From a virus: a stretch of 28,488 nt of DNA. Positions 8,701 to 13,511 of the stretch are shown here, in pieces. Location: the IMG/VR virus record IMGVR_UViG_3300025840_000184, positions 1 through 28,488 of that record. One strand, given 5' to 3'. The notes under the pieces were generated by a model that was given only the letters and a program-made list of their open reading frames with translations, was not told the DNA's origin and ran no database searches. A program made the position numbers and the translations under genes. The stretch's first letter is position 1. Each line of letters opens with the position of its first letter.

Positions 8701-8949
8701 TGAATTGACATCCCAGCTTGATTCTACTAATCCATCAACAACGGCATCTTTAGTAACTGATACAACTGGAATATGACCGCTTGGCATTGCTGAAGATAAC
8801 GTAATTGCTGCGGTCTCATTATTTGCAAATGTTTTTGTCAATGTACCTTTAGTTTCTACTTTATCTGTATTGAGATTAGTAAAGTTTGCGTCCATCTCTG
8901 GGTGTGTAAGAGCTGAACCTTTACCTGAACGTGTAGTAATCGTAGACAT
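5722..8949 (-). CDS. Tail-fibre-like protein with beta-propeller-type repeats
   Basis: This is a 1075-residue structural protein. The N-terminus TRSGKGSALTHPEMDANFTN is a widespread phage fibre/appendage start. Residues about 150-830 carry several copies of a blade-like pattern. Each has a hydrophobic strand with D/N-x-G, an aromatic-rich strand, then a Leu-Ser/Thr-Thr-Pro-Tyr/Trp-Asp phrase: YDLSTPYDPSTA, FSLSTPYVI, ELTTDWDIGSA, TLTTPWDLST, VKTPWDLSTA. This is the repeat seen in beta-propeller-like proteins of phages and bacteria. The C-terminus (DANHITMGSTLDLAI, then NWVLANTTTVEV) is a common distal module. The ATG overlaps the stop of the preceding 115-aa gene (TAATG). A receptor- or glycan-contacting role is inferred; no catalytic motif is visible. 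Confidence 0.82.
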   Translation of the reverse strand: MSTITTRSGKGSALTHPEMDANFTNLNTDKVETKGTLTKTFANNETAAITLSSAMPSGHIPVVSVTKDAVVDGLVESSWDVNSTGSNYEISDGTTYNVTLTSANAGHTPYNLEWDGNTANTAGELATILSDLSPGIAGSSPGYASYLKIMKFIDNGNKIFIANTALTGFAYYDLSTPYDPSTAVLANTTSIDWTSDITYTGYNYLYQKWDIEFDDDGDRMWLMGNTRTYSGSSYSYYPFVHEFSLSTPYVIEPGNVTHVGNTVSGASGLYGTTLDYILYRGWYKPTGLYVQGNYYMHQLFDNVNSTSAVGVSKTSNGYNLIRDVYYTDPNNGLAPHHTAVTTSLGELWAGPMSDDLQRVVGKKWNNRQIAFFEYTGRGGNRYHANEVLGDWDMLIDHSSSGPQGQWLEKEPFRKWYDDNGGTFNTLTLFDNNYDSMLDADADGNLYLFFPKIGRVYKFTCAHISKARFKRSSGSWSANDVGKVISGNGGKAVLTAIDGSYTIIDPFDNTDPITSWTLENFSVKSEAEGLELASSSSSYDLGRMHLNPDNYNSTSYGPVPDERLGMTYDAIDFYPVSGTNANNMVNYQDTTFENGVFSIENAIRAVCWGDNGNIAVFYGGYNNQFYTVDLNRPYDFLYNTPVVSSTKIYNPSSSTDSYDIEFSANGHMFFYTLGSTLVSVELTTDWDIGSANTSTKYTTTNLCTTAGASSIMHFNIKPDGTKLWAMDYYTTNSSKYVWEYTLTTPWDLSTRTLAAAHTNTAKIFEGIRGNGSATGEEYTDHYYTRGIFEWNSDGTAIFINRYNRESSQSHRSYLAKVGVKTPWDLSTAYVTGHMVNGTHGDHGAQGWQYQPRSFMGGDGTMMIHATADSSPVYYYLCAQKTGGASYLTGYNTAITGSTAQIDTTNWNDINGVTVTEAKNNGDIYYSFSTDNRTTWKIIHNTDGERSIARNNGGTWQYNSNITYATNTWTNAAINSEKGAIQEASALSVNRMDKTQFEAVSDANHITMGSTLDLAITYNLTSSGLTSPTSDGVSLNYAGSSGDQGAVIGTDYNWVLANTTTVEVTALAPANLKVRIV

Positions 8950-9296
8950 TAACTTAATCTCGTGACTGTGGGTTTGATGAATACTTTACCATTGAGTATT
9001 TCCTCGACGTTTGTGTTACCTGCTTCATACATCATGACGTCGTAGACATATCTGACGTGTTCATCTAAATTAGTTGTTTGATCTTTTGTGAGTGAAATTG
9101 TCATAACACCATTCGGCGCATCATTGACAGCAGTTGTAAAATCAATGCTCGCCGTAGACGTGTAGGATTTTTTCATCGAAGCGCTAAATAATTTAGTCGA
9201 AACATCAAGAGATGCGCCCGCAGAGTCTTTCAAATAGATTTTGAAACTAGCATCTGTGCCTTGAGCGACAGTCAGATCTTCTACTCTCGAAGCCAT
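8949..9296 (-). CDS. Small Ig-like virion structural protein
   Basis: The 115-residue all-beta protein has the pattern RVEDLTVAQGTDASFKIYL, then VSTKLFSASMKK, GVMTISLTKDQT, VRYVYDVMMY, and ILNGKVFIKPTVTR at the end. This is the single Ig/BppU-like sandwich found beside fibre and baseplate genes in many contractile-tailed phages, where such proteins act as adaptors between baseplate and receptor-binding proteins. It directly precedes the 1075-aa fibre gene and shares a TAATG junction with it, so the two are probably translated together and may interact. The start is supported by AAGAGAA upstream. The exact role is inferred from context. Confidence 0.78.
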   Translation of the reverse strand: MASRVEDLTVAQGTDASFKIYLKDSAGASLDVSTKLFSASMKKSYTSTASIDFTTAVNDAPNGVMTISLTKDQTTNLDEHVRYVYDVMMYEAGNTNVEEILNGKVFIKPTVTRLS

Positions 9297-9321
9297 CGTT
9301 GTTCTCTTATAGTTGTTTTAT

Positions 9322-9984
9322 TTATTTATTATTTTCTGAAGCCAACCGTGGAGAGAAATTCATACCAACTGCGATTCTGTCTTCTTTTTCGGACAACGAT
9401 GTATATACTTCATGACCATACCATGACGGAAAAATAAGCGCGCTACCTTCTACAGGAGGAATAGTCATATGAGAAATCCATTGAGGATCTCGATCATCTC
9501 CTCCTTTATGTAATCTTTTTTCAGCATAATGATCTGCAAAAAAAGATAGAGTCGATTCAATCAGATGATGTCCCTCTCTCATGAAATTTATCATTCCTGG
9601 GTCGCCAGTTTTTGGCACTTTTACATAATAAACACCAGAAAAAAGACAACCAGGATGTGTATGAAATGAATTTTTGGCGCCCAATATATTAGTGTTTATC
9701 CATGAATTAGACATTTTTATATCTAAATTCATATCCATCACTGAGTTTGCAATATGATTAACTCCCTCGACTATCCTATCCATGATGTGATCATATTCTT
9801 CACACATGCCAGTTTTCATCGCAAACTGCCATCCACCTATATTGGATCTCGAATCACCTTTGTGTGATTTAGAAGCCAACTCATAAAAATCTACAATCGC
9901 TTGATTATTGGGATTTGGAATTTTTATTTCAAAAATACTATCTGACCAAAGATATTGCCTTGAGATATGCAATTGTCCGCTCAT
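9322..9984 (-). CDS. Putative 2-oxoglutarate/Fe(II)-dependent oxygenase (2OG-FeII_Oxy_5 type)
   Basis: The 220-residue protein is of the double-stranded beta-helix type. SWINTNI leads to SFHTHPGCLFSGVYYVKVP (His108 and His110), then G-MINF, a distal ALIFPSWYGHEVY with His191, and RIAVGMNFSP with Arg203. That arrangement is typical of the TIGR02466/2OG-FeII_Oxy_5 family found in marine phages and bacteria. His191 is the likely distal iron ligand and Arg203 the likely 2OG carboxylate contact; the proximal ligand pair is a His-rich HTH. The substrate is unknown. The ATG overlaps the stop of the JmjC-like gene by four bases (ATGA) and AAGG lies upstream, so it is co-translated with that gene. Protein, lipid or small-molecule hydroxylation are all possible. 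Confidence 0.82.
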   Translation of the reverse strand: MSGQLHISRQYLWSDSIFEIKIPNPNNQAIVDFYELASKSHKGDSRSNIGGWQFAMKTGMCEEYDHIMDRIVEGVNHIANSVMDMNLDIKMSNSWINTNILGAKNSFHTHPGCLFSGVYYVKVPKTGDPGMINFMREGHHLIESTLSFFADHYAEKRLHKGGDDRDPQWISHMTIPPVEGSALIFPSWYGHEVYTSLSEKEDRIAVGMNFSPRLASENNK

Positions 9985-10778
9985 AACATACCTTCGAACG
10001 GACTACGAAATATCAACGGATAACTAATAGACAGACGATTTGTGAGTGGCTTAAAATAATGGAATTGTCTCGTTGGAATATAGACCATATCGCCTGGTTT
10101 CATAGTAACTTGTAGTTGAATATTAAAACTATCAAATAGTTCTTTTCTCTGTTCATCTGACCAATCAGCATCTAACAAATGATCGAGTAGTTGGCATGCT
10201 TTATTTTCGTAAATTGTGACTTCAGATTCGCCATCAATCTGAAAAATAAAGTTAGATGGTATGTCGCAATGCGGACTAAAAGAATTACTATCCTTTAAAC
10301 CAGCATAGAGATGAGCATGCCCTGAATATTCACTAATCTGTGCTGGCCAAATTCCAAAATTAACATAATCAACATAAAAAGTATCTAATAACTGATGAAT
10401 TAATTTTTTTGCGTTTTCATTAAAATCTTCCCAATTAGTTACTATGAATGTATGATTGTTTTCTAATAATTCTTGTGCAGATGTACACGGCGAAGAATTA
10501 AAGTTGTCTACTTCTTTTCGAACTTCTTCAGTAACTAAATTTTGTTTTTCAATTTGAGTATCATTTTTGATGTTTACTACATTTACTAGTTCACCAATAT
10601 TTTCTGTCTTATTCAAATATAAATGATTACCTAAATGTGGCAAACTAAATGTGTCAATTAAACTATCCCAGTCAGCATATTTTTCGGGCTCTTCAAGCAT
10701 ATTTTCAACATATACGCCTCTATCATTGAACCAAATATCTTCTCTTAAATCATTTAGTTTCTTTTGATCTATCATCAT
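9981..10778 (-). CDS. Putative JmjC/cupin-type Fe(II) oxygenase
   Basis: In this 265-residue protein the C-terminal half has the cupin/JmjC signature. SFSPHCDIPSNFIFQIDG contains the H-x-D pair (His170, Asp172), then GESEVTIYE. After an acidic helical insert comes VTMKPGDMVYIPTRQFHYF with distal His240, followed by NRLSISYPL. Such proteins (cupin-8 and ribosomal-oxygenase-like families) are usually 2-oxoglutarate-dependent hydroxylases of proteins. The N-terminal half (DLREDIWFNDRGVYVENML) is helical and unassigned. The gene overlaps its upstream neighbour by 29 bases and its downstream oxygenase by 4, so all three are tightly coupled. The start is one of two tandem ATGs (10778 or 10775). Substrate unknown. 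Confidence 0.75.
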   Translation of the reverse strand: MMIDQKKLNDLREDIWFNDRGVYVENMLEEPEKYADWDSLIDTFSLPHLGNHLYLNKTENIGELVNVVNIKNDTQIEKQNLVTEEVRKEVDNFNSSPCTSAQELLENNHTFIVTNWEDFNENAKKLIHQLLDTFYVDYVNFGIWPAQISEYSGHAHLYAGLKDSNSFSPHCDIPSNFIFQIDGESEVTIYENKACQLLDHLLDADWSDEQRKELFDSFNIQLQVTMKPGDMVYIPTRQFHYFKPLTNRLSISYPLIFRSPFEGML

Positions 10779-11496
10779 TTAATTCCACTGTGTATTTTGA
10801 TCTTTTCATGACATACTTACGATAAAATTGATTAGCTGAAGCAATGATTCCAGGCTTTTGTCTTTTTTCTGGAGTCATTATGATTCTATAGTCAGCTTTA
10901 TGTATAGGTATCACGTGTAATAATGGTGTACCAGCTTTAATTGTATATGTACCTTCTCTTCTTGGAGACATGATCCAATTCAAAGCTCCGAATCGAGGAT
11001 TATAATCTACTATTCCTGGATAAATGATAAAATCATCGACAATATCTGAATGATAATGAGGAGGCAATAATAAAAAAGACACATCTCCTTCGGGCATGAC
11101 TACCCAAGGAGAAGTAAAATGAAGTGGTTGCAATCGTTTCACAGCATTTTTATCGCCCGGAGGAATACCATCAGTGATATCTGCGTTCATACCATTCGGA
11201 CTGCTATCATGCACCGGACAAGGTAATTGTCCATTCGAAGGACGCATTTTAGTACCACCGCCAGCATATGCCATCGTCGCTTTATCTGAGCAATATACTT
11301 TAAATTCATCCCAAGCGGGTATAATCCATCCGGTATTTTTATAATCGAAAATACCTGGACAATCGACAAAAGTTTCTTTGCCGTGTTTTTCTATTTGTTT
11401 CTTTTTATGAGCGCCTTCAACCGCTGCTGCTCTTTGAATTGGATGAATTTCATACAGAGAATTACTTACATCTAAAAATTTTACATCAATCGTCAT
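10750..11496 (-). CDS. Conserved-looking protein of unknown function in the oxygenase cluster
   Basis: I do not recognise this 248-residue protein with certainty. It has no signal peptide or membrane segment. Visible motifs are FVDCPGIFDYKNTGWIIPAW near residue 45, an FTSPWVVMP stretch, LLPPHYHSDIVDDF, PGIVDYNPRFGALNWI and IKAGTPLLHVIPIHK near residue 195. The alternating strands, a His pair in PHYHSD and GTPL-x-x-VIP resemble a single beta-barrel or cupin-like fold, and loosely the DUF6065-type proteins; this is a guess. It overlaps the JmjC-like gene by 29 bases and follows the o-spanin gene by 3 bases. Membership of a three-gene block with two oxygenases suggests a role in the same modification or substrate handling. 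Confidence 0.7.
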   Translation of the reverse strand: MTIDVKFLDVSNSLYEIHPIQRAAAVEGAHKKKQIEKHGKETFVDCPGIFDYKNTGWIIPAWDEFKVYCSDKATMAYAGGGTKMRPSNGQLPCPVHDSSPNGMNADITDGIPPGDKNAVKRLQPLHFTSPWVVMPEGDVSFLLLPPHYHSDIVDDFIIYPGIVDYNPRFGALNWIMSPRREGTYTIKAGTPLLHVIPIHKADYRIIMTPEKRQKPGIIASANQFYRKYVMKRSKYTVELNDDRSKETK

Positions 11497-11499
11497 AAT

Positions 11500-11952
11500 T
11501 TACCATTTAATTAAATCAAGTATCGAATCAGTTCCTTCTTGCACGATTTCTTCTGTATCTTCTGGAGTTTCTTTAATCATTGTCTCGATCGACTCTTCAT
11601 AATATACAATAAGAGCTTTCTGCTGGTTTATATATCTGCGCAATTCTGCGATATTGAGACTCATGTTCTCATAGTCTGGAACACTTAACGCAAAGAATAC
11701 ACCAACTCCTGCTTCTTCTTCATACCTTTGTAAAAATTCTTCCATGTTTTCAGGAGTCACAGCATAAAACTTGACTCGATGAAGATTCAAAGGTTTTGGT
11801 CTTGGTTGTATTGGAATGTCTTTGACGATGTAATCCGTCTTGACAATGACTTGTGGTTCTACGCTAGCACAACCACTACTCAGTATCAGTGGAAATAATA
11901 GGCTCAGCGCCAGAATCGATTTCAAGTTCTGAAAAAATCTTAGCTGTGGCAT
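11500..11952 (-). CDS. Putative o-spanin (Rz1-like outer-membrane lipoprotein)
   Basis: The 150-residue protein has a basic N-terminus, a hydrophobic stretch (SILALSLLFPLIL) and a lipobox-like LSSGC with Cys28 as the predicted lipidated residue, so it should be exported and anchored to the outer membrane. The mature part begins ASVEPQV, has a Pro-rich segment (IPIQPRPKP) typical of o-spanins, then helical, Glu-rich sequence. Its first 77 bases overlap the 3' end of the i-spanin gene in another frame, the classical Rz/Rz1 overlapping layout. Paired spanins fuse inner and outer membranes in the last step of lysis of Gram-negative hosts. The -3 residue of the lipobox is Ser, slightly atypical. 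It is longer than lambda Rz1. Confidence 0.75.
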   Translation of the reverse strand: MPQLRFFQNLKSILALSLLFPLILSSGCASVEPQVIVKTDYIVKDIPIQPRPKPLNLHRVKFYAVTPENMEEFLQRYEEEAGVGVFFALSVPDYENMSLNIAELRRYINQQKALIVYYEESIETMIKETPEDTEEIVQEGTDSILDLIKW

Positions 11953-12268
11953 TGTTCACTCTCTTCTCAATCAGTCCAGGTTTTTGCATAGTCAGCATCG
12001 TGAGATCATGACGACGAAGCTTCGCAGCTAATTCATCTTGATATACTTCTGCTTCTTGCGCTCTCTTTGCGAGTTTCTCCATATTTTCTTGAGCAATCGC
12101 ATAATCTTCTTGCAAGTTGTTAATCGTCTCTTGATTTGTTTCGGCGACTAACGCTAACTTAGCATTGTTATCTCGTAGTACGGCCATTCGTTCTTGAGTA
12201 TCAGTGTAATAATACCAAGCACCGCCACCCATCGAACCAAGCAATAATAATAAAATCAAATACGGCAT
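11876..12268 (-). CDS. Putative i-spanin (Rz-like inner-membrane protein)
   Basis: In this 130-residue protein an N-terminal membrane anchor occupies about residues 3-21 (YLILLLLLGSMGGGAWYYY). A long charged coiled-coil-like region follows, to about residue 95 (RDNNAKLALVAETNQETINN and on), then a short C-terminal tail. This type II membrane topology with a periplasmic coiled coil is the hallmark of i-spanins. Its C-terminal coding sequence overlaps the lipoprotein gene by 77 bases in another frame. The Shine-Dalgarno (AAGGAAAG) lies in the last codons of the holin-like gene, three bases upstream of this start. Sequence identity to known spanins is not claimed; the call rests on topology plus gene arrangement. 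Confidence 0.78.
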   Translation of the reverse strand: MPYLILLLLLGSMGGGAWYYYTDTQERMAVLRDNNAKLALVAETNQETINNLQEDYAIAQENMEKLAKRAQEAEVYQDELAAKLRRHDLTMLTMQKPGLIEKRVNNATAKIFSELEIDSGAEPIISTDTE

Positions 12269-12271
12269 AAT

Positions 12272-12610
12272 TTACTTTCCTTTCTGATAAGCTTGCGCTC
12301 CAAAAAATGCTGCCACTAAACCAGCGACAGCGACAAAATATGTTGGTGCCATGTCTCCTAAAATATTAGAAGCTTTTTCTAGCCCAACAACATCAGTAAT
12401 AACAACCATGGCGGGATAGAGCAACATACCAGCAAGAGAGAACCATGCCATATTTCGTTGGGCATCTCGCATTGCATCTTGATCTTCAAGTTCTTTTCTC
12501 TTGAATTCCATATACATTGCATGTTCTTCTCTACTTACCTTTCCATCGCCATTTGTATCTGCTGGATGATAGCTTGTTGGCTCTTTTCTAATTTTTTCTT
12601 CTTCAGCCAT
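12272..12610 (-). CDS. Holin-like membrane protein with an N-terminal EF-hand
   Basis: In this 112-residue protein a soluble N-terminus (HPADTNGDGKVSREEH) carries a canonical EF-hand loop at residues 18-29, with acidic or polar ligands Asp18, Asn20, Asp22, Lys24 (backbone), Ser26 and Glu29. A charged helix (KRKELEDQDAMRDAQRN) leads to two predicted membrane segments at about 54-74 and 86-106, and the protein ends in a basic tail (QKGK). Size, two membrane helices and position directly before a spanin pair indicate a holin or holin-like lysis timer. The ATG has a strong AGGAGA site 5-6 bases upstream. Similar EF-hand-plus-two-helix proteins are known to me from marine phages, generally annotated as holin or hypothetical. 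Confidence 0.72.
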   Translation of the reverse strand: MAEEEKIRKEPTSYHPADTNGDGKVSREEHAMYMEFKRKELEDQDAMRDAQRNMAWFSLAGMLLYPAMVVITDVVGLEKASNILGDMAPTYFVAVAGLVAAFFGAQAYQKGK

Positions 12611-12618
12611 ATTATCTC

Positions 12619-12879
12619 CTACTTTGTTTTTACAATATCAAATCCCACAGGATCGACTGTTTTGATCTCCACAAGATGACCGTTGAGAGTGATTAATTTA
12701 AAGTGAGTGTTAGTCACCTTTTTGAGTTTTCTACAAACATACGTTTTAGGATTAAATCCTTGTTGTTTGCTGCCATCGGGTTTTTCAATGATTTCATTGG
12801 GAAAATATATCGTGACTTCGAATTCATCAATGAATAACGCGACAACCCAATTATGAAATTTTTCGTATAATTTTTTCAT
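12619..12879 (-). CDS. Small hypothetical protein
   Basis: The 86-residue basic protein has no membrane segment or recognisable catalytic motif. After a helical start (KKLYEKFHNWVVALF), a beta-rich part includes FEVTIYFPNEI, a KPDGSKQQGFNPKTYVCRK block, HFKLITLNGHLVEIK and PVGFDIVKTK. The length and the PDG/PKTYVCRK/VGFDI pattern resemble short uncharacterised proteins of marine T4-like phages. Its start ATG overlaps the oxygenase stop (ATGA) and the Shine-Dalgarno is weak, so translation probably depends on coupling. It lies between the P4H-like oxygenase and the holin, which does not identify a function. Confidence 0.72.
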   Translation of the reverse strand: MKKLYEKFHNWVVALFIDEFEVTIYFPNEIIEKPDGSKQQGFNPKTYVCRKLKKVTNTHFKLITLNGHLVEIKTVDPVGFDIVKTK

Positions 12880-13487
12880 AGCTTATTGATTCCGTGCGCC
12901 CAAAAAACAAGAGTTCGACGTGTTCCTCGAGTAACTGGATTTACACGATGTGTAAACCAACTATCAAAAAATACAACGTCTCCTTTTTCCATTTCTACTT
13001 TATCGAAAGTATTTGCGCCAATATTTATTTCGAGTTCACCGCCTTCATATTCATCTGGATCTGATAACATGACAATTCCAGAAATTTTCCTGTCGTATTT
13101 TCTATATCCTAACGGAGTACAATCGCGATGTTCTTTATACTCATTTCCCTCTTCATAAATTAAATAATTTATTGCTTCGATAAATTCTATGTCGTATAAG
13201 AATAAATCATAATTTGCTTTCCCTGTCATATGTGCTATTTTCTGCCAAAGCCATTCGGTATTTTGATCAATTGTCATGTACCCAACTTTATTATTACGAT
13301 AGTCATGAACTTCGGGATCATTATTTTCAGGATCATACGTCTGACCGATAGTCATAGCCGGCTGGAAATCTAATATTTTTTCGAAAAATTTAATTCTTTC
13401 AAGTTCTTCATCTTCGAAAACAGATTTCATAACGCCGAAATGCGGGAGCAAATGAGGAGGAACGAGTTTTTCATGGATTTGATACAT
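12876..13487 (-). CDS. Putative prolyl-4-hydroxylase-like 2OG-Fe(II) oxygenase
   Basis: This 203-residue protein has the full signature of the 2OG-FeII_Oxy_3/P4H family. INYLIYEEGNEYKEHRDC carries the H-x-D iron ligands (His120, Asp122), and KISGIVMLSDPDEYEGGELEI is the classic Leu-Ser-Asp and EGGEL strand. GDVVFFDSWFTHRVNPV has the distal ligand His180, and GTRRTLVFW has the Arg190/191 that would hold 2-oxoglutarate. The catalytic set is intact, so an active Fe(II)/2OG hydroxylase is likely. The gene starts 25 bases after the stop of the Tyr/Pro-repeat fibre gene. AGGTGA lies 6 bases before the ATG, and a perfect late-promoter octamer is 46 bases upstream. Substrate unknown; the repeat protein just upstream is a tempting candidate. 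Confidence 0.9.
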   Translation of the reverse strand: MYQIHEKLVPPHLLPHFGVMKSVFEDEELERIKFFEKILDFQPAMTIGQTYDPENNDPEVHDYRNNKVGYMTIDQNTEWLWQKIAHMTGKANYDLFLYDIEFIEAINYLIYEEGNEYKEHRDCTPLGYRKYDRKISGIVMLSDPDEYEGGELEINIGANTFDKVEMEKGDVVFFDSWFTHRVNPVTRGTRRTLVFWAHGINKL

Positions 13488-13511
13488 TATAAATCACCTG
13501 TCAATAATTAA

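Noticed and set aside
9319-9330. AATAAATA sequences before the 115-aa gene considered as a late promoter
   Set aside because: They are a run of TAAA-type triplets around a stop codon, differ from TATAAATA at the first base, and are expected in AT-rich junctions; too weak to list.
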